A DNA stretch of 38,704 nucleotides, taken from positions 1-38,704 of the forward strand of contig JAGADU010000115.1 in the NCBI GenBank assembly GCA_017613435.1. The letters are read 5' to 3'. This DNA is from Lachnospiraceae bacterium. Lineage in GTDB: Bacteria; Bacillota; Clostridia; Lachnospirales; Lachnospiraceae. A program made the position numbers and the translations under genes. The notes beneath the pieces were generated by a model. It was given only the letters and a program-made list of their open reading frames with translations, ran no database searches and was not told the origin of the DNA. Below, piece by piece: positions 1 to 9,057 of the stretch (positions within the stretch are counted from its first letter, which is position 1; each line of letters opens with the position of its first letter).

Positions 1-113
1 ATAATGAAAATAATGCCCGCAATAACGACTCTGAGTCCCAGGGAAAGTATTTTTTCAAAAATATTTATGTTGAATTTTTCGGCAAAGAAATCCGAAACAT
101 CTTTAAAAAACAT
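1..113 (-). CDS. N-terminus of a membrane protein, possibly an MscS-type channel (cut by window edge)
   Basis: Only the first 37 codons are present. They start at an ATG at 113 that follows an AGAGG ribosome binding site inside the end of the upstream gene, whose TAA stop lies one base away, so the two genes are probably co-transcribed and translationally coupled. The visible peptide has a short amphipathic start (MFFKDVSDFF) followed by a hydrophobic stretch (VVIAGIIFI) that looks like the beginning of a first transmembrane helix. This pattern is common in small mechanosensitive channels of the MscS family, but 37 residues are too few to prove it. Any multi-pass membrane protein would fit. 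Confidence 0.45.
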   Translation of the reverse strand, partial: MFFKDVSDFFAEKFNINIFEKILSLGLRVVIAGIIFI

Positions 114-114
114 C

Positions 115-2409
115 TTAATTTAACCTCTGTTTGTTGTACGGAACAAGAAGTTCATCCAGCTCGTCCATTCTCTTTTGCGCATCTTTTTTGAGTATTTCTA
201 TATTGGCGTTTAATTCTTCTTTGATCTTTTTCTTTTCGCCGTCGACGAATTTGATCATGGCTTTTTTCTTTTTCTGGAAAATCGCTTCAAGTTCTTCTTT
301 GGTAAATTTTCTGTATTCGAATGCTATAATCGAAAGCGCGGGAAGTTTTACCGTAAGCGTAAAAGCATCGGAATTTTCGCTGTCGCTTGTCTCTAAAAGC
401 TTTTTGTTCAAAATACCGGTTCCGCCGTAAGAAACATTGTCGGATGAGAATACTTCTCTGTAAACGCCTTCATGAGATACGGGAATATTGTATTTCTGAT
501 AGGAATCCTTGGAAAAATTAAAAACTATAATGTAATCTTTGGTTCCGTCGAAATATTCCCTTGTAAATACCTGATTGTCAATGCATTTGTAACTGAAGGG
601 CCTGTCGGCATTGAAATTTCTGATTCTGTGTTTGTTTGATTCGTAAACTCTTCTGAAATCGTATAGGAACGAAAAATATTTTTCCCTGATATCGTTCTCC
701 AATCCGTCGTTTTCATCGATATCAAGATTCATAAGTTGTGCTCCGAACAAAAGGTGCTTGAAAATAACGGCCATTTTAAGGTTCGATAATTTCTGCATTT
801 TATCGCCCGGCATTCTGTCGTAAATGGTTGCGAAATCCTTTGTGTTCTCTTTTCTTGAATAAGGATAAATATATTTTTCCTCATTGTTGGAAAAATGGGT
901 GAACAAGAGGAAGGAATCGAGTCTGTCCCTTCTGAAAACCGGTTCGAGTTTCAGGAATTCGAGAATTTCCTCGCATGCACCGGTATTAAGGCAGTAGTCA
1001 AAGCAAAGAGAATCGGGACTTTTTCCGGTAACATCCTTATAAAAGGCGTAAATACTTGCGATACATAAAGCGTTTTTATATTCTTTGTGAACGAAACGGT
1101 TTATTTCTTTTACGAAAGCAACACCTTTTGAATTAAGCGTGCTGCCCCATTCTTCGGTAATGAATTCGCCGGGATTTTTATTGTAATCATGGTACAAAAG
1201 AACACCGGTATTAGGTAAAACATATCCGGAAAAATCAAATTCGTTCATGAAGAAATTGACACAGGATAAAAGGAACGATTTTGTAAAAGGATGCGTAAAA
1301 TCATAAAGCATCGCTTTGTACATATTATGTTTCGAAAGTCTCTCGTCTTCGTTTTCGAAAAGATTTCCGCCGTCAAACAAAGACAAACCGCTCTCGCAGT
1401 CGGATGCAAACGCAAGAGGAAGTTCGACAAACATGTTTACGCCGATTCCTTTGAGTTTCTTCATTACGCCCTTTAAGGATTTTGCATCAAGACCGTGAGC
1501 CGAATCAAACGAGTAAGGAGAGATTATTTCATAAATATCGTTCGGATTGTTTGATTTGAAAAGATTGTTGAACAAAACGCAGTTATAATCGTATTTTTTT
1601 ATATGAGCGCATAAATATTCACCGATTGCATCAACATTTTTGAATTTGGCAAATAATGAATTGATATCGACCTCGAGAATCTGAAGATCCAAATCCGCGG
1701 GACATATTTTTTTCTTGCTTTTTTTGCCTGAATATTCAAAAGGAACGCAAACGGAATTATCGTTTTTTATTCCGAGAGCAAAAGGATCGTTTTTGTAAAT
1801 CCTGTTTCCCTTATGATTGATGACGTATTTGTATTCGGACGAATCAGCCAAATCGGGTATAAATAATTTATAAAGGCCTTTAATCGATGAATCCGATTGC
1901 ATTAAATTGGCATTTTCCTTCCAGTCGTTAAAATCTCCGACTACGGAAACGCTGTCGGCTTTGGGGGCATATAAAAGAAATTCGTAGCCTTCGGTTATGC
2001 CGTATTTCTTTTTGTGACTTCCGAGGAATTCATAAGCTTTGCAGGATTTTCCTTTTAAAATATCTTTAATCGAATTGGCATCGGTTTCAACACGAATCGA
2101 ATAAGGATCGACAACTTTATCAATAACTTTTTTTTCATATTCGACCTTGAAAGTATAGGATTCGTATTCGAAATTGAAAAATTCGGCGAAAAATCCGGCT
2201 TCGTCAACCTTCTCGAGCTTAAGAGTTTTGGTTTTACCCTCAACAACAAATTCGGCCGATACTTTTTGGGCGTCGGGATAAAATGCCTGAATTAATTTGC
2301 TCTTTCCCTTCTTTGAAACGGAAAGAATATCAAAAGGATTGCTGCAGTCGGCATAAACAATGCTTTCGATCGCTTCCCAGTTCATCATATTATAATGCTT
2401 TTGATCCAT
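115..2409 (-). CDS. GlgB-like branching-enzyme homologue lacking catalytic residues (putative pseudoenzyme)
   Basis: This 764-residue protein has the full architecture of a bacterial 1,4-alpha-glucan branching enzyme (GH13): an N1 domain (about 20-105), a CBM48 glycogen-binding domain (about 125-215, with VVGDFNDW), a barrel (about 240-600) including the YDRMPGDKMQKLSNLK segment, and a C-terminal beta domain (NFS, then YGGTG near 661-665). The active-site motifs are degenerate. By alignment from memory with GlgB, the motif I Asp and His are V328 and A333, the RVD motif has V397 and P399 (nucleophile lost), the acid/base Glu is S452, and in the HD motif H505 remains but Asp is F506. A charged, probably coiled-coil tail (about 703-755) follows the usual C-terminus. 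Seen: domain order and substitutions. Inferred: glycogen or starch binding, scaffolding or regulation without catalysis. It sits between DUF1015 and a membrane protein in one operon. The reading frame is intact, so this is not a decayed gene. Confidence 0.85.
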   Translation of the reverse strand: MDQKHYNMMNWEAIESIVYADCSNPFDILSVSKKGKSKLIQAFYPDAQKVSAEFVVEGKTKTLKLEKVDEAGFFAEFFNFEYESYTFKVEYEKKVIDKVVDPYSIRVETDANSIKDILKGKSCKAYEFLGSHKKKYGITEGYEFLLYAPKADSVSVVGDFNDWKENANLMQSDSSIKGLYKLFIPDLADSSEYKYVINHKGNRIYKNDPFALGIKNDNSVCVPFEYSGKKSKKKICPADLDLQILEVDINSLFAKFKNVDAIGEYLCAHIKKYDYNCVLFNNLFKSNNPNDIYEIISPYSFDSAHGLDAKSLKGVMKKLKGIGVNMFVELPLAFASDCESGLSLFDGGNLFENEDERLSKHNMYKAMLYDFTHPFTKSFLLSCVNFFMNEFDFSGYVLPNTGVLLYHDYNKNPGEFITEEWGSTLNSKGVAFVKEINRFVHKEYKNALCIASIYAFYKDVTGKSPDSLCFDYCLNTGACEEILEFLKLEPVFRRDRLDSFLLFTHFSNNEEKYIYPYSRKENTKDFATIYDRMPGDKMQKLSNLKMAVIFKHLLFGAQLMNLDIDENDGLENDIREKYFSFLYDFRRVYESNKHRIRNFNADRPFSYKCIDNQVFTREYFDGTKDYIIVFNFSKDSYQKYNIPVSHEGVYREVFSSDNVSYGGTGILNKKLLETSDSENSDAFTLTVKLPALSIIAFEYRKFTKEELEAIFQKKKKAMIKFVDGEKKKIKEELNANIEILKKDAQKRMDELDELLVPYNKQRLN

Positions 2410-2441
2410 ACAATTTACCCCCGTAAATATATATACAGAAA

Positions 2442-3680
2442 TTATTTAATGCTGTGAATAAACATTCCGCTTCGAAGTTTGGGCTCAAACCAAGTGCTTT
2501 TGGGAGGCATGAGAAGGTGAGCGTCAGCCACTTCGAAAAGTTCGTTTATCGATGTGGGATACATTGCAAATGCGAGTTTACAGTCAAGCGAACATCTTCT
2601 CTCAAGTTCCTTAAGTCCTCTGATTCCGCCGACAAAATCGATTCTCTTATCGGTCTTGGGATCTTCGATTCCGAGAACCGGATTTAAAATCTCGTTTTGA
2701 AGAATCGATACGTCAAGTCCTTTAATGGGGTCGTTTGAAGTAAAAGCTTCTTTAATCTTTAAAAGAGTCCATTTATTGTTAAAATACATGGATACTTCGC
2801 CTTTTTTCGAAGGTTTGATGGCATCGTCCGAAGAATCGATCGTATCGAATACTTTATCGATATTATTTAAAAATTCTTCGTCGCTTAATCCGTTCAAATC
2901 TTTAACAACTCTGTTGTAATCCATAATCATAAGCTGATCGTCGGGGAACAAAACGGAAAGAAAATAATTGAATTCCTCATCCCCAGTGTATCCTGGATTC
3001 TCTTCTCTCTTTTTAAGACCGACTTTGCAGGCTGATGCGCATCTGTGGTGACCGTCTGCGATATAAATCGAATCCATTGAAGAAAAAGCTTTTTCAACGG
3101 AAGCAATGTCATTATCGTTGTCTATAATCCATGCTTTGTGGGATATGCCGTCTTCCGCGGTGAAATCGTACAAAGCAGGAGTTTTCTTAACCTTTTCAAC
3201 AATATCGTTAATTGTATCATTGCTTCTGTAAGCAAGGAAAATGGGGCCGGTCTGAGCCTCGCATGCCGTAACGTGTTTAATACGGTCAACTTCCTTGTCT
3301 GCTCTGGTATTCTCGTGTTTCTTAATGATATTGTTAACGTAATCGTCAATTGAAGCGCAGGCAACTATACCTGTCTGGGATCTGCCGTCCATAATAAGTT
3401 CGTAAATGTAATATACTTTTTTGTTTTCTTTTACAAAATCGCCCTTATTGATCTTGTCCCATAAAAGATCGTGGGCTTTTTGATAAACTCTCTCGTCATA
3501 TGTATCAACATCATCGGGGAAGGAAGTTTCAGCTCTGTCGATCGCAAGAAACGAATCGGGGTTTTTCAAAACCACGACTTTCGCTTCTTCCCTGTTGTAA
3601 ACATCGTAAGGAAGCGCTGCGATTTTGCTGCATTTTTCAACTGTGGGTCTGATTCCGTAAAAAGGTAATACTTTAGCCAT
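2442..3680 (-). CDS. DUF1015 family protein
   Basis: This 412-residue soluble protein matches the DUF1015 family. It has the typical N-terminus (VLPFYGIRP, then ALPYDVYNREEA and DSFLAIDRAE), the family hallmark ADGHHRCASA at about residues 208-217, and the C-terminal segment DKRIDFVGGIRG. The length is normal for the family. The biochemical role is not established here; the conserved His-His-Arg motif suggests a nucleotide- or phosphate-handling active site, but that is inference. The gene lies 32 bases upstream of the GlgB-like gene and 24 bases downstream of a membrane-protein gene on the same strand, so all are likely one transcript. The start at 3680 is an ATG with only a weak purine-rich AGAAGAGA upstream. 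Confidence 0.85.
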   Translation of the reverse strand: MAKVLPFYGIRPTVEKCSKIAALPYDVYNREEAKVVVLKNPDSFLAIDRAETSFPDDVDTYDERVYQKAHDLLWDKINKGDFVKENKKVYYIYELIMDGRSQTGIVACASIDDYVNNIIKKHENTRADKEVDRIKHVTACEAQTGPIFLAYRSNDTINDIVEKVKKTPALYDFTAEDGISHKAWIIDNDNDIASVEKAFSSMDSIYIADGHHRCASACKVGLKKREENPGYTGDEEFNYFLSVLFPDDQLMIMDYNRVVKDLNGLSDEEFLNNIDKVFDTIDSSDDAIKPSKKGEVSMYFNNKWTLLKIKEAFTSNDPIKGLDVSILQNEILNPVLGIEDPKTDKRIDFVGGIRGLKELERRCSLDCKLAFAMYPTSINELFEVADAHLLMPPKSTWFEPKLRSGMFIHSIK

Positions 3681-3704
3681 TTTTGTTCTCTTCTTTCTAT
3701 TTTT

Positions 3705-5180
3705 TTATTCTTCTTTTGAAAAAGGAAGAATGTTTTTAACTTTTAAATATGCGGGTCTTAATTTATTCGCAAGGCCTTCGCTGAAGCCGTTTACGCGTTC
3801 TTTGATTCTTTCTTTTCTTTCTTCGCGTTTTTGGCTTCTCTCTTCTTTTTTGGACAATTTGAGGTTTTCTTTAATCACATGATAATTCTCAAAGCCGAAT
3901 TTTTCGCAGAGTTCATCAAATCGTTTTAAATATTCCACGGAAAAAATCACTCTTAAATCTTTCCTTGAGAATTTCTCGTCTTTGGGATTGGAAAAGATTT
4001 CTATGAATCTGAATTCTTTTCTTAAATAATATGTCTTGTCTTTACCGTACAATTCATATTTTTGAACGTTTTTCAAGCCTTTTTTCTTTAAGAAAAACGT
4101 ACCTTCGGCGGAATTTAAAACCCATATTTTATCCATGAATTTCATCTTATAACCGTCGGCTTCTTTTTTCTTGAAAGAATATGCCGGAATTGCAATATTA
4201 TAATCTATACCGTTTGATTCGCAGTATTTCTTTACGAATCCGGGCACTTTTGAATAAATCAAAGGAATTTCGTCATTAAATCCCCTCATTCTTGCGATAA
4301 AAGGCTTAATATATATCTTTCTTAAGAATTCTTCAACTCCGACGAAGAATCTGAACAAAACGCAACAAATAAGGAAAACTATAACATTGATCGCAAACCC
4401 GATCCAGGGGAACAAAACATTGATCGAAATAACAACTATAACAAAAACGCTCTTGAATATTTCAAAAAGCACACCCGAAAACGGAATGAACGAGAAACAT
4501 GACTGCAGAGCATCCAGTCCGAAAAATACGGTTTTGACAACCATGTAAACCACAAGAGAAACCAATGCCATGAATACCGAAAGCAAAGCACCCGCCACAC
4601 CGAGCATTATGTTATTTGGGTTGTTTGTACCCGCCAAAGAAGCGGCATTGACGCTAGTATTTGCAAAATAATCGGTAATTCCGACCACATTCATTATTCC
4701 GAGAACCAAAATGAATACAAGGCCCAAATATTTCTCAAGTTCCCCGAGTGTACATAATCCGAAAACCTTGGTCGTCTCAAAGGACTTCATAAGCTTGCTT
4801 GCCATAAAGAAAAGCGATAAAAGAAGCAAAACTATCGGATTTCCGGCCGGAGTCGAAACGATGTCCAAAGGGCTTCCGCAGGCTCTGTTAATGTTTTCGA
4901 TAAGTCCGAGATACAAAAGAGCCGTAAAAGGTTCGGCTGATACTCCTACAACTGAAGCATAGGAACCTGCCAAATTTCTTATGGATTTACCCATAAACAT
5001 CTGTGTCAGCGAATATATTGTTTCTCCGACGGGAACGCTTCCTTCTTCGGCAGCATTAACAAAGAGCTCTCCTATTCCGAAAAACGGAGAACAGAATACT
5101 GCGGCCAAAAGGCAGATTGAAGCATAAAATACAAGAAATTTTTTATGAGCTTTTATGTCTTTTAATATCAAATCAAACAT
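3705..5180 (-). CDS. Polytopic membrane protein of unknown function
   Basis: I do not recognise the family. The start is placed at the ATG at 5180 because GGAG lies nine bases upstream; an in-frame TTG at 5195 would put the ribosome binding site inside the gene. The resulting 491-residue protein has a hydrophobic helix near the N-terminus (about 15-37), then four or five further hydrophobic segments (about 110-130, 145-165, 190-215, 235-285), and a long C-terminal half (about 290-491) that looks cytoplasmic. The C-terminus is rich in Lys, Arg and Glu (KKEERSQKREERKERIKERV) and probably helical. It is the first gene of the leftmost operon and lies divergent from the ABC-F gene. A transporter-like or envelope role is possible but unsupported by any motif. 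Confidence 0.75.
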   Translation of the reverse strand: MFDLILKDIKAHKKFLVFYASICLLAAVFCSPFFGIGELFVNAAEEGSVPVGETIYSLTQMFMGKSIRNLAGSYASVVGVSAEPFTALLYLGLIENINRACGSPLDIVSTPAGNPIVLLLLSLFFMASKLMKSFETTKVFGLCTLGELEKYLGLVFILVLGIMNVVGITDYFANTSVNAASLAGTNNPNNIMLGVAGALLSVFMALVSLVVYMVVKTVFFGLDALQSCFSFIPFSGVLFEIFKSVFVIVVISINVLFPWIGFAINVIVFLICCVLFRFFVGVEEFLRKIYIKPFIARMRGFNDEIPLIYSKVPGFVKKYCESNGIDYNIAIPAYSFKKKEADGYKMKFMDKIWVLNSAEGTFFLKKKGLKNVQKYELYGKDKTYYLRKEFRFIEIFSNPKDEKFSRKDLRVIFSVEYLKRFDELCEKFGFENYHVIKENLKLSKKEERSQKREERKERIKERVNGFSEGLANKLRPAYLKVKNILPFSKEE

Positions 5181-5309
5181 ATTGCATTTCTCCAAAAATA
5201 CCCATATATAGTTATATTATCACATTAGAGACACAAATACCATAAATTTTCATTAACGATTATATAGTCAAATACTCCAAAAAACAATGATTATAAACCC
5301 AAAAATTCC

Positions 5310-5338
5310 TTGTAAAGCCGATTTAAATTTAATAAAAT
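5310..5338 (+). promoter_or_regulatory. Sigma-A promoter of the ABC-F gene (predicts leaderless mRNA)
   Basis: A -35 TTGTAA (5310-5315), a 17-base spacer and a -10 TAAAAT (5333-5338) point rightward. The usual distance from the -10 puts transcription start at about 5345-5346, which is the ATG of the ABC-F gene. No Shine-Dalgarno sequence is visible before that ATG, in agreement with a leaderless transcript. No equally clear promoter was seen for the leftward gene that starts at 5180; the rest of 5181-5309 is AT-rich and unassigned. Confidence 0.55.
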
Positions 5339-5345
5339 ATGAAAC

Positions 5346-7283
5346 ATGGTACTAAGCGTAAACAATGTATCCCTCTCTTTCGGGGATAAACAGATATTAA
5401 ACAATATAACATTTCTTTTAAACGAAGGCGAAAAATGTGCTCTTATCGGCGATAACGGGACCGGAAAATCTTCCCTTTTAAAGATAATTACCGGCGAATA
5501 TCAAAAAGATTGCGGCGATATCGTATTCAAAAAGGATATTACAATCGGATATGTGGCACAAAATCAGGATATCGATTCTTCAAAAACCGTAATCGAAGAA
5601 TTATACGATTGCAAAAAAGAAATTATCGAATACGAAAAGAACATCCGTAACATGGAAGCCGAAATGAAGGATATTTCCGAAGACAAAATGGATGAATTCT
5701 TAAATAAATACCATTCAATGACGGAAATATTCGAGAAAATGGGCGGATATACGTACAAATCCGAGATAAACGGCGTTTTGAACGGTCTTTCTTTTTCGGA
5801 TGAAGGAAGAAAAATGGTTTCTCTTTTATCCGGAGGCGAAAGAACGAGACTGATGCTCGGAAAAATCCTTTTAAACAAACCGGATTTGATTCTTTTGGAC
5901 GAACCCACAAACTATTTGGATATAGATTCGGTCGAATGGCTGGAAAATTATTTGAAAAACGTATCTTCCACCGTTCTTTTCGTGTCTCACGACAGATATT
6001 TCATTAATAAAGTAGCAAATAAGGTAATGGAGCTCTTCGGCTCGAAATTCCTTTCATACAACGGTAATTACGACGATTTTTGCGAAAAGAAAGAACAATT
6101 CATAGATTCCGCAAACGCTTCATTCGAAAATCAGCAGCGCGAAATCAGGCATCAGATGGAAGTTATCAAAAAACTTCGCTCTTTTAACAGGGAGAAATCC
6201 ATAAAACGCGCCGAGTCAAGGCAGAAAATGCTTGATAAGATGGAGAGAATCGAAAAAATAACCGATCCCGACAACGAAATGAGGTTGTTTTTGACTCCTT
6301 CAAAAGAAAGCGGCAAAGATGTTTTAAGCGTTAAAGGAATTTCCAAAAAATATAACGAGAGAACACTTTTCGAAAACCTTGATTTTGAGATAAAAAAAGG
6401 CGAACATGTTGCCATTATCGGGCCTAACGGTTCCGGCAAAACCACTGTTTTAAAGATTATAAACAATCTTTTGAAATCGGATAATAAATGCGAAATAAGA
6501 ATCGGAAGCAATGTTGAAATCGGTTATTTCGATCAACAGTCGAATGTCGTAAGCGACGACAAAACTTTATTTGACGAAATATCCGATGCTTATCCTGCAA
6601 TGACACAAACCGAAATAAGAAACACTCTCGGTGCTTTCCTTTTTTCAAACGACGATGTCTTCAAGAAAATCGGCGTATTAAGCGGCGGTGAAAAATGCAG
6701 GGTTGTTTTGGCGAAAATCATGCTCTCCAAAGCAAATTTCCTAATCCTTGACGAACCTACAAACCATTTGGACATGACTTCGAAAACAATTCTCGAAGAA
6801 GCAATAAACAATTACGAGGGAACTGTTTTATATGTTTCTCACGACAGATATTTCATAAACAAAACAGCCGACAGAATTCTCTCTCTTGAAAACAAAACAT
6901 TTGTCGAATATCTCGGCAATTACGATTATTATCTCGAAAAAAGATCAAATCAGCCGTCGATTAATCAAAACAACAGGGAATCCGAAGGATATTTGAAGAA
7001 TTCAAATAATGTTTTCGAAGACGAAAGCGCTTCGAAATCCGATTGGATGGAACAAAAAAAGCTTCAAAGCGAAAAGAGAAAAATCGAGAACAAAATAAAA
7101 AATGTAGAGGAAGAAATTCAAAAACTCGAAGAAAATATTAAAAAAATAGAAGAAGAAATGATTAAACCGGAAATATCTTCAAATTCTGCCAAATTAAACG
7201 AACTTTGTTCCAAACAGACAGAAATAAACGATAAACTCTCCGCTTTGTATGAAGAATGGGAAAATCTTTGCAATAACCAATAA
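5346..7283 (+). CDS. ABC-F family ATP-binding protein
   Basis: This 645-residue soluble protein has two ABC ATPase domains and no membrane domain, the definition of the ABC-F family, whose characterised members act on the ribosome as translation factors or antibiotic-resistance proteins. The first domain shows Walker A GDNGTGKSS (35-43), signature LSGGERTRL and Walker B LILLDEPTN with SHDR. The second shows GPNGSGKTT, LSGGEKCRV and LILDEPTNHLD with SHDR. Between them lies the charged inter-domain linker that reaches the ribosome in this family, and a predicted coiled-coil tail (about 560-640) resembles Uup or YkpA-type proteins. I cannot tell housekeeping from resistance type. It is the only long plus-strand gene here, is monocistronic, and has its own promoter and terminator. 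The ATG at 5346 has no recognisable ribosome binding site. Confidence 0.93.
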   Translation: MVLSVNNVSLSFGDKQILNNITFLLNEGEKCALIGDNGTGKSSLLKIITGEYQKDCGDIVFKKDITIGYVAQNQDIDSSKTVIEELYDCKKEIIEYEKNIRNMEAEMKDISEDKMDEFLNKYHSMTEIFEKMGGYTYKSEINGVLNGLSFSDEGRKMVSLLSGGERTRLMLGKILLNKPDLILLDEPTNYLDIDSVEWLENYLKNVSSTVLFVSHDRYFINKVANKVMELFGSKFLSYNGNYDDFCEKKEQFIDSANASFENQQREIRHQMEVIKKLRSFNREKSIKRAESRQKMLDKMERIEKITDPDNEMRLFLTPSKESGKDVLSVKGISKKYNERTLFENLDFEIKKGEHVAIIGPNGSGKTTVLKIINNLLKSDNKCEIRIGSNVEIGYFDQQSNVVSDDKTLFDEISDAYPAMTQTEIRNTLGAFLFSNDDVFKKIGVLSGGEKCRVVLAKIMLSKANFLILDEPTNHLDMTSKTILEEAINNYEGTVLYVSHDRYFINKTADRILSLENKTFVEYLGNYDYYLEKRSNQPSINQNNRESEGYLKNSNNVFEDESASKSDWMEQKKLQSEKRKIENKIKNVEEEIQKLEENIKKIEEEMIKPEISSNSAKLNELCSKQTEINDKLSALYEEWENLCNNQ

Positions 7284-7310
7284 AAAAACCACCTTTCGGT
7301 GGTTTTTTTA
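7282..7310. terminator. Bidirectional intrinsic terminator
   Basis: The stem CCACC (7289-7293) and GGTGG (7298-7302) with a TTTC loop is flanked by seven A on the left and seven T on the right, so it works in both directions. It ends the ABC-F transcript and can also end the leftward-reading operon whose last gene stops at 7321. Confidence 0.9.
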
Positions 7311-7320
7311 TTAAATGAAT

Positions 7321-7788
7321 TTATTGAATGTTTTCTTCGTTGTTTACTGTTTCCGATTCGGGTTTAACTTCATCATAACCGGTATATTCCGCATTGGGAT
7401 CGAATGACGAAGCCTCAACAGCCAGTTTATATGATTTTCCCAAAGCGCTCAATGAAATACCGGAAAGAATCCATATTATAATTCCCAACATGATTCCGAT
7501 AATACCGAATATCATGGTAACAACAGCAGAAGCAATACCGACTCCGAAACCTTTAAGGCGTCCCTGATTCTTGATGATACAGATTATAAACATTACCAGA
7601 GCAATAACACCTGCGCCGATTACGAGAAGTCTTACAAGGAGTTCGACTACAATAATCCATCCGGGAATACTCGACATTCCCTTACAAATAATATTCTCTG
7701 CTTTGTAAAAAATAAAAGCAAAAAGGTTTACCAAAATAAGAATAATGTTGCCTGCGTTTCCTAAACCGTTAAGTTTTTTAATATCCAT
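7321..7788 (-). CDS. Small multi-pass membrane protein, unknown function
   Basis: This 155-residue protein has three hydrophobic segments (about 12-30, 43-68 and 80-112) and a short acidic tail ending in PESETVNNEENIQ that is probably cytoplasmic. No motif identifies a family; it resembles generic small clostridial membrane proteins of the DUF4190 kind only in general layout. The ATG at 7788 has a strong ribosome binding site, GGAGG, about six bases upstream. It lies 45 bases after the isocitrate dehydrogenase stop on the same strand, so it may be the last gene of that operon, though the AT-rich gap could hold its own promoter. Its function is not inferable from position. Confidence 0.7.
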   Translation of the reverse strand: MDIKKLNGLGNAGNIILILVNLFAFIFYKAENIICKGMSSIPGWIIVVELLVRLLVIGAGVIALVMFIICIIKNQGRLKGFGVGIASAVVTMIFGIIGIMLGIIIWILSGISLSALGKSYKLAVEASSFDPNAEYTGYDEVKPESETVNNEENIQ

Positions 7789-7833
7789 TTTTACCCTCCA
7801 ATAGATTTATTAATATAAATGTAACATATATTA

Positions 7834-9039
7834 TTATAAAGTATCAAGAGTATTCTTAATCTCTGTAATAAAATCACGGCTGTTAAGAACGGTAACATCT
7901 TTAAGAGATGTAATAAGCGCAAGGTCCTTGGTCATTTTTCCGGATTCGATGGTCTTAATCGTAGCCTTTTCAAGTTTGTCGGCAAAATCACAAAGTTCTT
8001 TTATGCCGTCAAGCTCTCCCCTTTTTCTCAAAGCACCGGTCCATGCAAAAATGGTCGCAACGGAGTTTGTAGAAGTCTCTTCGCCTTTTAAATGCTTGTA
8101 ATAATGTCTTTGAACCGTTCCGTGTGCGGCTTCGTATTCATATATACCGTCGGGAGAAACAAGAACCGATGTCATCATGGCAAGAGAACCGAATGCGCTT
8201 GATACCATATCGCTCATTACGTCTCCGTCATAATTCTTGCAGGCCCAGATAAATCCGCCTTTAGATTTCATAACACGTGCAACGGCATCGTCTATCAACG
8301 TGTAAAAATATGTTATGCCTGCAGCATCAAATTTTTCTTTATATTCTTTTTCGAAGATTTCGGCAAAAATATCTTTGAAATTATGGTCGTATTTCTTAGA
8401 AATTGTGTCTTTGGTTGCAAACCATAATTCCTGTTTGGTATCAAGAGCATAATTAAAGCATGCTCTTGCAAACGATTCTATCGATTTATCGATGTTGTGA
8501 ATGCCCTGAATGATTCCGGGTCCTTTAAATTCCTGTATGGTTGCCCTTGTTTCCACTCCGTTTTCGTCGGTAAATACAAGTTCCGCCTTACCGGGACCGT
8601 CTATTTTCATTTCGGTGTTTTTATAAACATCTCCGTATGCATGACGCGCAAGAGTAATGGGTTTTTCCCAATTCTTAACGCATGGTTCGATGCCTTTTAC
8701 GATTATGGGAGCTCTGAAAACCGTACCGTCCAACATAGCACGAATCGTTCCGTTGGGAGATTTCCACATTTCCTTAAGGTTACATTCTTCGACTCTTGCC
8801 GCATTGGGAGTAATTGTTGCGCATTTAACCGCAACACCGTATTTTTTTGTGGCATTGGCGGAATCGATTGTAACCTGATCGTTTGTTTCGTTTCTTTTAA
8901 CAAGACCCAAATCATAATATTCGGTCTTTAAATCGATGTAGGGAAGAAGAAGTTCGTCTTTAATCATCTTCCATAATATTCTTGTCATTTCGTCCCCGTC
9001 CATTTCAACGAGCGGAGTAGTCATTTTAATCTTTTCCAT
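7834..9039 (-). CDS. icd: Isocitrate dehydrogenase, NADP-dependent (type II)
   Basis: This 401-residue enzyme oxidatively decarboxylates isocitrate to 2-oxoglutarate with reduction of NADP. It is of the homodimeric type otherwise typical of eukaryotes and many anaerobes, recognised from the N-terminal [15 protein letters not shown], the substrate loop [13 protein letters not shown] with [19 protein letters not shown], the metal-binding [24 protein letters not shown] and the cofactor loop [18 protein letters not shown]. The start is taken at the ATG at 9039, preceded by GAGGTG; the in-frame GTG at 9045 is part of that binding site. It follows the putative Re-citrate synthase gene by 18 bases, so both are co-transcribed. 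In an anaerobe this pair would make 2-oxoglutarate for glutamate synthesis. Aconitase, needed between the two steps, is not in the window. Confidence 0.95.
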   Translation of the reverse strand: MEKIKMTTPLVEMDGDEMTRILWKMIKDELLLPYIDLKTEYYDLGLVKRNETNDQVTIDSANATKKYGVAVKCATITPNAARVEECNLKEMWKSPNGTIRAMLDGTVFRAPIIVKGIEPCVKNWEKPITLARHAYGDVYKNTEMKIDGPGKAELVFTDENGVETRATIQEFKGPGIIQGIHNIDKSIESFARACFNYALDTKQELWFATKDTISKKYDHNFKDIFAEIFEKEYKEKFDAAGITYFYTLIDDAVARVMKSKGGFIWACKNYDGDVMSDMVSSAFGSLAMMTSVLVSPDGIYEYEAAHGTVQRHYYKHLKGEETSTNSVATIFAWTGALRKRGELDGIKELCDFADKLEKATIKTIESGKMTKDLALITSLKDVTVLNSRDFITEIKNTLDTL

Positions 9040-9057
9040 AAACACCTCAAAAAAATT

